The notes: generated from the sequence alone by a model not told the origin. A stretch of DNA of 64,000 nucleotides from Halomonas dongshanensis (GCF_024790395.1 NZ_JAJISC010000003.1:124001-188000), one strand, 5' to 3'. Counted from the stretch's first letter, positions 51,410 to 60,871 are shown. Program-made: numbers and translations.

Positions 51410-52644
51410 AGCAGCTTCTCCAGGGGTGATGGGCAGGCCTGTAGTATACCCGCTGCGTTGTCTACGGCTAACTCGATGCCGGTTTGACAGTAAAACCCGC
51501 CATTGACCTGGGTGGCATGCATCACCGTTTTGTGGAAATAGCCAAAGAGCTCGCGGCTTGGCGGCGGCGGCTGGAACCAGAACTCCTCCAGCGCGCCTTG
51601 ATAGGTCAGCCCCGCCAACTGATAGATGGGATCGCTAAGGGCAAAGGTAGGGCAACCCTGTTCCAGGGCCACGAGACCCACGGTGCTATTGACGGTCACC
51701 GTGCCGGTAGCATGCTTGAGCAGCGCGTTGAGATCGCCCGACTCCAAATAGACGATACGCCCTTCAAGGCCGTAGAAATCACTCAGCCGCTGGATGATGC
51801 CGGGATAGTTCACCAAGCCCATGTCTAACGGGTGATTCTTGATGCAGAGCAGGGCATCGCTTGGCGCGTGCAGGGCGAAAGAGCCCAAGACGTGATCCAT
51901 CACCTCTTCCATGTTGGCGTAGGGCGAATGGTCGCGAATCTGAGCGTCAGTGTTGAGCTGCAAGGGCAGTAGAAAATATGGCTTTGACTGGGCGATCAAG
52001 GCATCGATCCGAGCTTTGTCGCGCTTTTTCCAGTGCTTTAGCAAGGTGAAACGCTTGAGGTAACCTGCGTACTCCATCGGTGCCGTAATGCCCGCATGGT
52101 TACGGTAGCGTGGCGCGACGAGCGGGTTGGCAAGACCTGCCACGTGGTAGCCGATATCGTGCAGCGCGCGCACCTTGAACGAAGAGCGAAAGCGCTTGGG
52201 CTTGGGCGGCTCGGGCAGTGCCTTCCCCGTAGCATAGAACCAGCTGGGGTCGCGGGGCAGTAGCGAGTGACCGTTGACGCCGTCGCGCTCCAGGGTGATC
52301 CAGAAGGGGCGAAAGTAGCCCTCTTCGAACACGTGGGTGCGCACCCCCGCATCGTTTGCGCCTTCGATGGCGGCGCGATGCACGGGGCGACGGTCGCCGA
52401 AAAGCACTTGATCGGTAATGCCATAACGCTGCCAGAGCGTGTTGAGATAGCCGGGCAGCTCGTTTAGTGGCGCGCGAAAAAGATGCTGCTGAGCGCCGGT
52501 GCCTTGCGAATAGGCGATATCGCCCGCATTGAAGTTGACCTTGACGACGCGGTGACCGGCGTCGGTGAGGCTACGCGCCAAACGCGGGTAAAAGGGGGAA
52601 CAAACTCCCTGTAGAAACAAGAAGGCGCGCTTTTGCTGCTTCAA
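51406..52644 (-). CDS. kpsS: Capsule beta-Kdo transferase KpsS
   Basis: This 412-residue cytoplasmic protein begins MKQQKRAFLFLQGVCSPFYPRLARSLTDAG. It has VLFGDRRPVHRAAIE, VFEEGYFRPFWITLERDGVNG, FLLPLQLNTDAQIRDHSPY and VNSTVGLVALEQGCPTFAL, the motifs of KpsS/LipB-type proteins. KpsS adds the first Kdo of the linker to the capsule lipid acceptor; KpsC then extends it. It has a one-base gap to kpsC and overlaps the SDR gene. Normal length. In this operon the lipid acceptor may differ from lyso-phosphatidylglycerol, since lipid-making genes follow directly. Confidence 0.93.
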   Translation of the reverse strand: MKQQKRAFLFLQGVCSPFYPRLARSLTDAGHRVVKVNFNAGDIAYSQGTGAQQHLFRAPLNELPGYLNTLWQRYGITDQVLFGDRRPVHRAAIEGANDAGVRTHVFEEGYFRPFWITLERDGVNGHSLLPRDPSWFYATGKALPEPPKPKRFRSSFKVRALHDIGYHVAGLANPLVAPRYRNHAGITAPMEYAGYLKRFTLLKHWKKRDKARIDALIAQSKPYFLLPLQLNTDAQIRDHSPYANMEEVMDHVLGSFALHAPSDALLCIKNHPLDMGLVNYPGIIQRLSDFYGLEGRIVYLESGDLNALLKHATGTVTVNSTVGLVALEQGCPTFALSDPIYQLAGLTYQGALEEFWFQPPPPSRELFGYFHKTVMHATQVNGGFYCQTGIELAVDNAAGILQACPSPLEKLL

Positions 52645-52645
52645 C

Positions 52646-54718
52646 TCAGTGTCTTCCTATGACGATGCTGCGATAGCAGCGATAGAGCTGCTGTTTCCAT
52701 GTCGGTTTGACCAAGCGGTACTGGGCCTGCTCCAGCAGAGTGACCACGGTTTCGACGTTACACAGCTGCTTCGTTGCGGGGTCGACGTAGCTTGGATAAA
52801 GAATCAAGGTAGCGGCGACGAGCGCGTCAAGACCGAGGCGGCGCGTGCGCCTTGGGCAGTGCAACGCATCCTGGGTCAGGCCCCAGCCCGCATAGAACGG
52901 CAGCCCGTAGGTGTAGACCTTACGACCACGTAATAGCGCCTCGAAGCCCGTTAACGAGCTCATCGTGTGCACGGCGTCTACCCGTTCGAGCAGGGCGGCA
53001 ATGTCGACATGGCCCACTTCGGCATCATACAGCGTGCTCGCATCGGCGGCGAGTAGCCCCAGGCGCGCCCCGCTGATCACATCGGGGTGCGGTTTATAAA
53101 GAATATAGGCGTCCGGATGCGCCGTACGCACGGCTTCTAGTAGTGCCTGATTGGTACGAATCTGAGGAGAGCCTGCGGCAATCGAAGCATCACTTTCTAC
53201 TTGGCCAGGTACCAGCACGAGGTGCCGGTCGCTCGGAAGATCGAGCTCACGTTCGCCCGGCACGTTGTACTTGGAAAGTTTTAGGCCCACCAAACGCTCG
53301 CGCAGGTGCCGGGCGCGCTCGAGTAGGTCGGGTGTGAAGTCGAAGGTTTCCAGCAGTATTTCTAGATCGCTTGGCTGGCGCGGGTCGTAATAGATGCCTT
53401 TACTGTCGATGACGAGCGATAGGGGGCGAGTAAGATCCACCCCAAGCCCCGCTGAGCGCACGAAGCCGTCCTCCATTCGCCACAGGGTGTCGATGTGCCC
53501 GGAATGGCGCTGCTTGAAAGCGTCATCGATGCTGCTTGACCACACCAGCACGCGTTTACTGACAGGCGCTTTAGGCAACTGACGCTGATGGCTTACTTTG
53601 GCGGCGGCGCCGAGAAAATCGTCGATGAAGCCACGCTTCCACGAGGAGAAACCACATGCCAACCAGTCACCGCTCAGGCGGTCGCGCTGGCGCTTTTGAT
53701 CGGCGATCAGCGCAAGGGTATCTTCCAGCGTAGAGGGCTGGCCGGTATAGGGGTTGGCGTAGCGGGCATAGCGTAAATACGCCGCCGCGAAGACCTCGGT
53801 CAGCGTGCGGGTACGCCGCCGTCGGTGGCAGGCTTGGCGATCATCGGTAAGCCCCCAGGCGGCGTAGAAGGGCAGGCCAAAACAGGTGACAGGCACTTGA
53901 GCGAGTAGGGCCTCGAAGCCCAACTGGCTGGTCACGACATAGACTTGCGAGACGATGTCGAACAGTGCCCAAGGGTTGATGTCGTTTCCCACCAGCACGC
54001 AACGAGGATGCTGGGCTGCCTTTAGCAAGTGCCCGCTCTTTTTACCCGCGATGACGTCTGGGTGAACTTTCACCAGCACCGTGGCATTGGGGTGCTCTGC
54101 TAGCGCCGCTTCCAGCATAGCGGTGAAGCTCTCGGCACTGGCGCCACCAAAGCTTATCGAGGCATCTCCGGCGGTTTGATCCACCACCAATACGCAGCTG
54201 CCCGGCGTACCTCTATTCAGCGGTTCCGGAAGCTGGTCGGGGGCGTGGTTATACTTCGATAGACGATAGTGTCGCAGTTGCGTCATACAGCGCTCGGCAA
54301 GAGCGAGTTCGTCGTGGTCGAAGGTGGCATCGTTGAGCCAGTTTTCCAGATCACTGGGGCGCGTGGCATCGTAGTAAATGCCGGTATGATCCACTACCAA
54401 GCTGTGCGGTTGGTAGCCCGCAACGCCAAGACCTAGAGAGCGCAGAAAGCCATCTTCCAGGGCGATATAGGGTAGGTGGTGTTTCTGCGCATAGCGGCGG
54501 GCACGAACGCTCGTCGGTTTCAATCCCCAGCCGACGACGGCATCAGGCATCCGACTGAGTGAGTTAAGTCGGATAAGCCGGTCGAATTCGGGTAGCAGCG
54601 CCTTGAGGGCGCTAATACGCTGAATTCCAGGAGAAAGAATGCCTGCCGTGCGTTTTTCCATGGTGAGTACGTACCGCTGACGAATACGCTCAGCGGCGCT
54701 CTTCGTGTCGTGGGTCAA
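52646..54718 (-). CDS. kpsC: Capsule beta-Kdo transferase KpsC (two transferase domains)
   Basis: This 690-residue protein is made of two homologous halves. Half one (about 20-340) contains VVGWGLKPTSVRARRYA, LPYIALEDGFLRSLGLGVAG, VKVHPDVIAGKKSGHL and VTCFGLPFYAAWGLTDD. Half two (about 380-670) repeats these as WRMEDGFVRSAGLGVDL, YKPHPDVISGARLGLL and VYTYGLPFYAGWGLTQD. KpsC alternates beta-2,4 and beta-2,7 linkages in the poly-Kdo linker of ABC-exported capsules. It is the first gene of the minus-strand operon, with an AT-rich leader upstream. Confidence 0.95.
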   Translation of the reverse strand: MTHDTKSAAERIRQRYVLTMEKRTAGILSPGIQRISALKALLPEFDRLIRLNSLSRMPDAVVGWGLKPTSVRARRYAQKHHLPYIALEDGFLRSLGLGVAGYQPHSLVVDHTGIYYDATRPSDLENWLNDATFDHDELALAERCMTQLRHYRLSKYNHAPDQLPEPLNRGTPGSCVLVVDQTAGDASISFGGASAESFTAMLEAALAEHPNATVLVKVHPDVIAGKKSGHLLKAAQHPRCVLVGNDINPWALFDIVSQVYVVTSQLGFEALLAQVPVTCFGLPFYAAWGLTDDRQACHRRRRTRTLTEVFAAAYLRYARYANPYTGQPSTLEDTLALIADQKRQRDRLSGDWLACGFSSWKRGFIDDFLGAAAKVSHQRQLPKAPVSKRVLVWSSSIDDAFKQRHSGHIDTLWRMEDGFVRSAGLGVDLTRPLSLVIDSKGIYYDPRQPSDLEILLETFDFTPDLLERARHLRERLVGLKLSKYNVPGERELDLPSDRHLVLVPGQVESDASIAAGSPQIRTNQALLEAVRTAHPDAYILYKPHPDVISGARLGLLAADASTLYDAEVGHVDIAALLERVDAVHTMSSLTGFEALLRGRKVYTYGLPFYAGWGLTQDALHCPRRTRRLGLDALVAATLILYPSYVDPATKQLCNVETVVTLLEQAQYRLVKPTWKQQLYRCYRSIVIGRH

Positions 54719-55076
54719 GGGAGGGCGAACATACGTGAATCCCGCTGTCTTGGCAATTTCTCAATCACCAGGCAGTTGTACCAGGAAAAATGAGCATTGA
54801 TACTTATTTTCATTTTTAAATACAAAAAGTTACGTTGGCTTGAAAAAAGCTTGATGAGATAAATGGTTAATTAAAGTTAAATTGTGTTATATAGTTTTGC
54901 GAAGCGTTAAAAAGTATCATTGACGGCATAACGCTTTTACTTAAATTAATAAATATTACGTTCTTACCGTTTAGCCCATGCTGTTATACAAAACTGGGTA
55001 ACATCAGCGAACGAGTGGCCTTTGCACGAGGAATTACCTTGGGTAACGTATTTTTCTTGATCGCCAGGGTGACCGA
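54719..55076. other. AT-rich divergent intergenic region between kpsC and a diguanylate cyclase
   Basis: This 358-base gap is clearly AT-rich from about 54780 to 54990 and separates two divergent genes, so it should hold both promoters and the leader of the long kpsC-rfaH operon. I searched both strands by eye for an ops/JUMPstart site (GGCGGTAGCGTG-like) and found none. No terminator-like hairpin or REP copy is present. Confidence 0.5.
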
Positions 55077-57086
55077 GTGGATGCACTACTGCGTTTGAGC
55101 CGCCGCGTTCGCTTCCCCTCTCTCGAAGGGCGCTTGCTGATGGGGCTGGCCATTATCTGGCTATTAGTGGTGACGCTAGTCGTGGGTGCGGCGTGGCATC
55201 TGGGCAAGGAGATGATGCTCAAGACCAACATCACTCATCTACGCTACGAGTCGACGCTGTTAGCCGACGAGGTGACCCAGCAGATCAATAGCCGTATTCG
55301 CTCGCTCGAGCGTGTAAGCACCAAACTCGGTGAAGAGGAAAACCCCACACGCCTCTATGAAGAATTGCGCAGCAATCAAGCGCTTCTCTCCTGGTTCGAA
55401 GGACTTGTGGCCATTGATCAATACGGGCGCGTCGTTGCCGATATGCCAGGTGTGGCGGGGCGCATGGGGCTCGATACGGCCGAGCGTGAGTTTTTCGGTA
55501 TGGTCAAGGGAACGCTTCGGCCCTATGTCAGCGAGCCGTTCATTGGCCGGGCGAGTCAGGAGCCGATCGTAGTGATCGTTGCTCCCCGTATAGCCGCCGA
55601 CGGCGCCTTTCTTGGGGCAATCGGCGGGGTCATGAACCTAACGGGCGGTATCTTCGAGCGCCTGTCGCGGGTGCGTTTGGGTGAGCATGGCTACGCCAGT
55701 ATCGCCACGGCATCGGGCAAGATTCTCTATCACCCCAATCGCGACCTGCTACTGACGCAAACACCGATACAACCCACGAGTGACCTGCTCGACCAAGCGC
55801 TCTACGGTTGGCAGGGAGAGGGCGTAGGCCCATTACAAAGCGGGCAGGCGGGGCTTCAGTCGTATGCCCAGGTGTGGCCAGCTAATTGGATCGTTTGCCT
55901 TTTCATTCCGCTGTCCCAAACTGAGCTACTGCTTTCCGATTTCATTGGCCAACTGCTGTGGCTATGGGGGCTTTTGGCGTTGTCGATGTTGCCACTATTG
56001 TGGTGGCTGCTGCGCAAACAGCTTCGCCCCTTTAGCCAGCTAGCCCAGCAGATCAAAGAAGTGGGGCTGCGCCAACGGCGTCGCGTAGCGCTAACGACCA
56101 GCATGCAGGAGCTGCAAAATCTGACGGAGACGTTCAATCGCGTCGAGGAGGAGCGCGACGCGCTCTTGGCGCACCTACAAGAGCGTGAGGCCTTTTTAGA
56201 CTCGGTGCTCAATACGTCGCCTCAGGGTATGTTCGTCGCCAGCTTCGATGGCCAAATTACCTACATCAACCCCGCGCTGCTGGAAATGCTCGGCTTTGAT
56301 CGCAACGTTTCGCAGCCCTCTTGGCTCAAACAGATCCATCGCGACGACCTTGAAGATGCCAAGGATCTATGGCTGCACAGCCTTAAATCGGGCAATGACT
56401 TCATTCGCCAACTGCGTTTCATTCGTGAGGATGGCGAAGTGCTGTGGCTGGATATTCACGCGCGCAGCGTCATGCTCTACCAAGGCGGCCATTCGCTTGG
56501 CCTGGTAGGCGTGGTGAAAGACATCACCGAGCGCCGTGCACAGGAGGCGCTGCAGCGTTGGGAGGCCGAGCATGACCCCTTGACTGGACTTCTCAACCGG
56601 CGCGGCTTCCTTCGGCGCTTGGAGGAGGCCTTTGCCGATTTTCAAAAGACCAGTACGCCTTCGGCGCTGCTGCTCTTCGATCTCGATCGCTTCAAGCCGA
56701 TCAACGACGAGGGAGGGCACGCCTTGGGCGATGAGATGCTTCGGCGAATCGCCCAGGTAGTGGCCTGGGAGGTGCGACGAAGCGATCACGTAGCCCGCCA
56801 AGGAGGCGATGAGTTCGCCGTTCTGTTGCCAAGCTGTACCTTGGGCCAAGCCGAGCGGATTGCCGAGGCGCTGCGCCAAGCCGTGAGTGAAATTTCGGTT
56901 TCCCAAGCAGGGCGGGAGTACCACGTGACGCTGAGTATCGGTGTCACCACCTTCGATGAACATGATGCCAGCGTCGAGGAGGCGCTTGAGCGCGCGGACG
57001 CGGGCAGCTATTACGCCAAGGACAGGGGGCGCAATGGCGTTGTAGTCAATATCATGAGCGACGAGGCCACGCAGCTCTTCGAATGA
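55077..57086 (+). CDS. Membrane sensor diguanylate cyclase (dCACHE-PAS-GGDEF)
   Basis: 669 residues from GTG 55077. One membrane helix (about 20-43, LMGLAIIWLLVVTLVVGAAW) is followed by a periplasmic double-CACHE domain (about 45-285; GRVVADMPGVAGRMGLDTAEREFF, EPIVVIVAPRI). A second helix (about 290-315) leads to a short HAMP-like stretch, PAS (about 370-485; NTSPQGMFVASFDGQITYINPALLEMLGF) and GGDEF (about 500-660). The active site is intact (RQGGDEFAVLLP) and the inhibitory RxxD site is present as RRSD five residues before it. It should make cyclic-di-GMP in response to a small periplasmic ligand. Its position next to the capsule operon is suggestive only. Confidence 0.93.
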   Translation: MDALLRLSRRVRFPSLEGRLLMGLAIIWLLVVTLVVGAAWHLGKEMMLKTNITHLRYESTLLADEVTQQINSRIRSLERVSTKLGEEENPTRLYEELRSNQALLSWFEGLVAIDQYGRVVADMPGVAGRMGLDTAEREFFGMVKGTLRPYVSEPFIGRASQEPIVVIVAPRIAADGAFLGAIGGVMNLTGGIFERLSRVRLGEHGYASIATASGKILYHPNRDLLLTQTPIQPTSDLLDQALYGWQGEGVGPLQSGQAGLQSYAQVWPANWIVCLFIPLSQTELLLSDFIGQLLWLWGLLALSMLPLLWWLLRKQLRPFSQLAQQIKEVGLRQRRRVALTTSMQELQNLTETFNRVEEERDALLAHLQEREAFLDSVLNTSPQGMFVASFDGQITYINPALLEMLGFDRNVSQPSWLKQIHRDDLEDAKDLWLHSLKSGNDFIRQLRFIREDGEVLWLDIHARSVMLYQGGHSLGLVGVVKDITERRAQEALQRWEAEHDPLTGLLNRRGFLRRLEEAFADFQKTSTPSALLLFDLDRFKPINDEGGHALGDEMLRRIAQVVAWEVRRSDHVARQGGDEFAVLLPSCTLGQAERIAEALRQAVSEISVSQAGREYHVTLSIGVTTFDEHDASVEEALERADAGSYYAKDRGRNGVVVNIMSDEATQLFE

Positions 57087-57158
57087 GGTAAAATCAACGC
57101 TTACTCGTTGGCTATGGCGCTAAAAGGCGCGGCCACCTATCACATTCGAGGCCCTGTC

Positions 57159-58106
57159 GTGAGCCTATTCGACCTCTTTTCCCGCACCCTCGATACCACA
57201 CTCCCCGTGTTTGCCATGGTCTTTCTCGGGATAGGGCTCAAGCGCCTAGGCTGGATCGACAGCGCTTTCATTACCACCGCCTCAGCGCTGGTCTTTCGCG
57301 CTACCTTACCTACGCTGATTTTCCTGAGTTTGGTGCGAGCCGATTTAAGCGTGGCGCTGGATGTGCCGCTCATGCTTTTCTTTGCCGCCGCAACACTCGG
57401 GCAATTTCTCTTTAGCTGGCTCTGGGCGCATTATCGGGTTCCCTACGCCGAGCGTGGCCTCTACGTTCAGGGCGCCTTTCGCGGTAACTGTGGGGTAGTG
57501 GGGCTAGCGCTGGCAGCGGGGATGTATGGCCAGTACGGCTTGTCGGTAGGGGGCTTACTGGTAGGCGTAGTGATTCTGATGTACAACGCGCTCTCGGTCA
57601 TTGCGCTGGCGGCGTATCAGCCCGGTCAATCGACCGAGTGGCGAAGCATCCTCAAACATATCATCACCAACCCGCTGATCCTGGGCGTGCTGATCGCACT
57701 GCCTTTCGCCGCTTTTTCGATTCCTCTGCCCAGCTGGCTGATGACCTCGGGTGACTATTTTGCATCACTGACCCTGCCGCTGGCGCTGATCTGCATCGGC
57801 GCAACGCTCTCTATGTCGGCCATGCGTGAAAATAAAGAAGTGGCGCTCAGCGCGAGTATCATGAAGATGGTCGTGCTGCCCGTGGTAAGTACGCTAGCAG
57901 CGTGGGCGGTAGGCTTTTCCGGCCAGGCACTGGGGCTTTTGTTCCTCTTTTTTGCAAGCCCCACGGCCGCGGCAAGCTTCGTTATGGTCAAGGCCATTGG
58001 AGGCAACACCGTGCTCGCCGCCAACATCATCGCCATGACCACGCTCATGGCCAGCCTCTCGGTGACACTGGGGATTTTCGCCTTACGCTGGCTCGGCTGG
58101 GTCTAA
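57159..58106 (+). CDS. AEC (auxin efflux carrier) family transporter
   Basis: This 315-residue protein starts at GTG 57159 (GAGG seven bases upstream); the frame is open back to TTG 57108. About ten membrane helices appear in two halves, beginning TTLPVFAMVFLGIGLKRLGW. Family signs include RGNCGVVGLALAAGMYG with the kinked-helix glycines in the first half and PTAAASFVMVKAIGGN in the second. AEC carriers export or exchange organic acids such as malate or malonate; the substrate is not predictable. It is encoded 72 bases after the cyclase gene, possibly in one transcript. Confidence 0.92.
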   Translation: MSLFDLFSRTLDTTLPVFAMVFLGIGLKRLGWIDSAFITTASALVFRATLPTLIFLSLVRADLSVALDVPLMLFFAAATLGQFLFSWLWAHYRVPYAERGLYVQGAFRGNCGVVGLALAAGMYGQYGLSVGGLLVGVVILMYNALSVIALAAYQPGQSTEWRSILKHIITNPLILGVLIALPFAAFSIPLPSWLMTSGDYFASLTLPLALICIGATLSMSAMRENKEVALSASIMKMVVLPVVSTLAAWAVGFSGQALGLLFLFFASPTAAASFVMVKAIGGNTVLAANIIAMTTLMASLSVTLGIFALRWLGWV

Positions 58107-58155
58107 ACCAAGCGGCGGCACCGAACTATGCATCGAGCTACGCACTGGCCTATGG

Positions 58156-58184
58156 TTGGAGTAGCACGCTTAACGCGCTATACT
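58156..58184 (+). promoter_or_regulatory. sigma70-type promoter for tRNA-Arg
   Basis: TTGGAG (58156-58161), a 17-base spacer and TATACT (58179-58184) lie just before the tRNA. Transcription would begin near 58191, 28 bases upstream of the mature end. The -10 box is near consensus, the -35 only half matched. Confidence 0.65.
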
Positions 58185-58218
58185 CTGCCCCCGCAATCTC
58201 CCCTCCACGCGACACAAA

Positions 58219-58295
58219 GTCCCTGTAGCTCAGTAGGATAGAGCAGCCGCCTCCTAAGCGGCAGGTCGCAGGTTCGACTCCTGCCAGGGACGCCA
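58219..58295 (+). tRNA. tRNA-Arg (anticodon CCT)
   Basis: A full cloverleaf can be folded: acceptor GTCCCTG/CAGGGAC, D-arm GCTC...GAGC, anticodon stem GCCGC/GCGGC around CTCCTAA (anticodon CCT), T-arm GCAGG-TTCGACT-CCTGC, discriminator G and encoded CCA. tRNA-Arg(CCT) is a frequent integration target, and gene content changes immediately downstream. No duplicate of its 3' end was found within the window, so the far attachment site, if any, lies beyond 64000. Confidence 0.97.
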
Positions 58296-59251
58296 ACGGC
58301 GTATTTTTCGTAAGTCTGCCCAACGCTGAAATGAAAGCTTAATCCTCTAAAAATATTGATTTTCAGGCTTTCAACTCTTTATTTTTTCCCATTCAAATTT
58401 TACTTTCAGGTGGTATACAGAATGGTATATGCCGCTAGCTCAGAGATATCGGTGGCTCGCCGCGCGTGAAGTAGCTAAAGAGCCGGATAGAGTATGTATG
58501 CAGTCTTGAAAAGCTGGACAGCGACAGCGCCGCTTAACAGCCCCTTGCACCCATCAGAACCAGCCCCGCCACGTGCGGGGCTTTTCGTGTTTGGGCAGCG
58601 AGGACAGATAAGGGAAGCACGCCACAAAGTGCTAGCTGATGGCAATTGCTATGGGGAGAACCTGCCTTCTAGGCTGCAACCTGCGCCGCGCTGTCAACTC
58701 CCCGCCCCGCCCTCGCGCTAAATGTAGTGGTTTTTATGCACTCTACGCCTACCCTCAAGTCGCGCCACTGCTGGGCTGGCCAGTAAAAAATGGGTGCATG
58801 AAAATCATGCGAATTCATGCGGGTTTATGCACTTTAGTAAGGTGCGGTGGTTAATCAGGCTTGCCAGCTCGCTCATACCTCGCTGACAGCGAAATAGGGC
58901 GTTCTTGAGCAGCTTTAGTAAGGCTTCAGAGTACATACCATGAAAGATGCTAATAATTAAGCGTGTGGTTTTGCCCCTATGAGGACTTTCGTTGTTATGG
59001 GGCTAGGCGCAGTGTAGGAGGGCTTATAGCGGCACCCAGCAGCTTTGCGGAACAGTTACCTCTGCAGTCCCACCCACCAAGGCGCGTCTTTCACCACTGA
59101 TTTATGGAGCTTGCTTGTAAGCTATTTCCTTCTGCACCTTAGAGTATGGTCGCAAGCCCGTTACTGTTTGACCTTGGAGAAAAAGCAGGGCCACATGAAA
59201 TTATGTGGATTTTTGCTTCAGTTGGAGGAGGGAGTATTACTTATTGCTAGG
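58296..59251. other. gene-free stretch downstream of tRNA-Arg, probable eroded island edge
   Basis: No convincing gene is visible in about 950 bases. Small open frames lack start signals and recognisable motifs. At 58411-58435 GGTATAC-AGAAT-GGTATATGCCGCTA resembles the start region of tRNA-linked tyrosine integrases (a GGTATAC pair running into ATG-Pro-Leu). The frame then stops after 24 codons, so at most an integrase remnant is left. A terminator-like hairpin is at 58562. The motif CTTTAGTAAGG appears twice (58829 and 58914 areas). Confidence 0.5.
58562..58586 (+). terminator. terminator-like hairpin
   Basis: AGCCCCGC and GCGGGGCT pair around CACGT, followed by TTTTCG. It stands in the gene-poor area after tRNA-Arg, with no intact gene directly upstream. 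Confidence 0.65.
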
Positions 59252-60327
59252 TGTAGGGTCCCGGATGATCAAATGAGCTATAGGAGTTATCCTCTGCTGG
59301 CAGCCAGAGAGCTTCTAAAGCACTTCATTCGGGAGCAGATTCATGAACATCAAACTGCATAAGCAGGCCACCACGACACCGAAGATCCGGGGCGAGATCC
59401 AGGCGTCACCCACCAGCCTCACGGATAGCGAGCTGGCCCGCCAGTATGGCGTCTCCCCCGCGACCATCCGGCGCTGGCGGTACCGCGACGATGTCCATGA
59501 CCGACCGCATACGCGTCACAACCTGCTAGCCACCCTCACGTCCGAGCAGGAGGAGGTGCTGATCGCCGCCCGTGAATTCCTGCGGCTCGGCCTGGATGAT
59601 CTCCTCGTTGTGGCACGTGAGTTCTTGAACCCTCGACTGTCTCGTTCGGGCCTGCACCGCATGCTCCAGCGGCGCCAGGTGCCGACACTGGCAGAACTAG
59701 CCCGTCAGGACGCGGGAGATGATGGCAAGCCCCGGCACAAGCCCTTCAAGGACTACGAGCCCGGGTACGTGCATATCGACATCAAGCATCTGCCGCAGAT
59801 GCCCGACGAGGAGAAGAAACGCTACCTGTACGTTGCTATCGACCGTGCCACACGCTGGGTCTATCTGGAGGTCAGGCGCAGCCAGTCTGCTCAGGATGCC
59901 CAGGCGTTCATGAAGCGCGTGGAGGAGAAGGCTCCCTTCATGATTCAGACGGTGCTCACTGACAACGGTAAGTCGTTCACCGATCGCTTCACGCGGGCAG
60001 GAGAGCGCAAGCCCACCGGGCGCCACCCCATTGACAAGGAGTGCCAAGCCCATTTTATCGAACATCGCCTGATCAAGCCGGGAAGGCCACAGACGAACGG
60101 TAGGGTGGAGCGGTTCAACGGCCGCATCAGTGACGTGCTGGCAACCCGGCGCTATACCACAGGCGAGGATCTGGAACAGACGCTTAAACGCTATGCCTGG
60201 GTGTACAATCACCACGTCCCCCAGAAGGCACTGCATCATCAATCACCGATCACGGCGCTGAAGGAGTGGCAGGCCAGGCAGCCCGAGTTATTTAACAAAC
60301 GGGTAGTTAATCATGCGGGACCTGACA
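59252..60327 (+). mobile_element. Intact IS481-family insertion sequence with 6-base target duplication
   Basis: The imperfect terminal inverted repeats are TGTAGGGTCCCGGATGATCA at 59252 and the complement of TGTCAGGTCCCGCATGATTA ending at 60327. The element is flanked on both sides by GCTAGG (59246-59251 and 60328-60333), a perfect target duplication. Total length is 1076 bases. It contains one transposase gene. Intact ends and duplication point to a recent insertion. Confidence 0.93.
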
Positions 60328-60332
60328 GCTAG
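59343..60332 (+). CDS. IS481-family transposase
   Basis: This 329-residue DDE transposase starts with an N-terminal helix-turn-helix (SELARQYGVSPATIRRWRYRDD). The catalytic domain has the first Asp in YVHIDIKHLPQ, the second in VLTDNGKSFTDR and Glu in NGRVERFNGRISDVL, with the usual PQTNGRVERF context. The last codons run through the right inverted repeat, and the TAG stop (60330-60332) lies outside the element, in the duplicated target GCTAGG. The host site therefore supplies the stop codon. Confidence 0.95.
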   Translation: MNIKLHKQATTTPKIRGEIQASPTSLTDSELARQYGVSPATIRRWRYRDDVHDRPHTRHNLLATLTSEQEEVLIAAREFLRLGLDDLLVVAREFLNPRLSRSGLHRMLQRRQVPTLAELARQDAGDDGKPRHKPFKDYEPGYVHIDIKHLPQMPDEEKKRYLYVAIDRATRWVYLEVRRSQSAQDAQAFMKRVEEKAPFMIQTVLTDNGKSFTDRFTRAGERKPTGRHPIDKECQAHFIEHRLIKPGRPQTNGRVERFNGRISDVLATRRYTTGEDLEQTLKRYAWVYNHHVPQKALHHQSPITALKEWQARQPELFNKRVVNHAGPDS

Positions 60333-60568
60333 GAATGTTCTAGTGTAAATGAGTGGCAAAATCACTTGTTCCTTAGTATGCTTTGGCGATCCAAGCTAGT
60401 ACATCAGATGCAAGTCATAAGGCGGGTGCCCTTTGATGTATTATAGAAAAATTATGTAACTAGTAAAATTCGAGATGTATATATAATTATTGGTCGTCTA
60501 TTTGCCAGCTATTGATCAGTATCCGTTCAGAAATAGAAGTTAGTTATAAGAAGGTAAGGGAATTATAA

Positions 60569-60871
60569 ATGGATGAGTTTTGGAAAAAAGCTTTAAAGTG
60601 TTGTCCTGGCTTAGCTATTTCTGGTGTAGTAGCTGTTACAATATTCCCACGTATTTTTGAATCAAAATATCTTGATGGCTTAAATGAGTCTCAAGTTTAT
60701 GGCCTTTTTGTTTCAATTGCGGTTTTAACTTTTCTGCTATGTACTTTCATAGTTTTTAAGTGGGATGCCGGTGAGCGTTCCTTGGGGGGGAACAAGATTA
60801 GTATCAATAAATCAAGTGTTAGAGGTGATGTTGTTGGTGGTAATAGTAATGGGCGTCGTGAGAAAAAATAA
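60569..60871 (+). CDS. Small two-helix membrane protein with C-terminal GDVVGGN motif, putative membrane component of an ABC-3C-like system
   Basis: This 100-residue protein has two membrane helices (about 14-31 and 43-64), then a polar tail. Residues 76-92 (KISINKSSVRGDVVGGN) align without gaps to residues 3-19 of the next protein. Shared are Lys, Ser, Val, Asp and Gly-Gly, with I/V exchanges elsewhere. I do not recognise the protein as a named family. Its stop overlaps the next start by one base (TAATG-type), so the two are coupled. A 7-G run at 60784-60790 lies just before the motif. AAGGG precedes the ATG. A membrane effector or anchor role is inferred only from gene order and the shared motif. 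Confidence 0.65.
   Translation: MDEFWKKALKCCPGLAISGVVAVTIFPRIFESKYLDGLNESQVYGLFVSIAVLTFLLCTFIVFKWDAGERSLGGNKISINKSSVRGDVVGGNSNGRREKK

Noticed and set aside
54719..55076. ops/JUMPstart element for RfaH
   Set aside because: No GGTAGCGT-like core with a hairpin was found on the minus strand in this leader; matches to GGTAGCGT elsewhere lie in coding sequence.
59045..59362. 105-codon open frame before the transposase
   Set aside because: It runs across the left inverted repeat of the IS into the transposase start and shows no recognisable motif.
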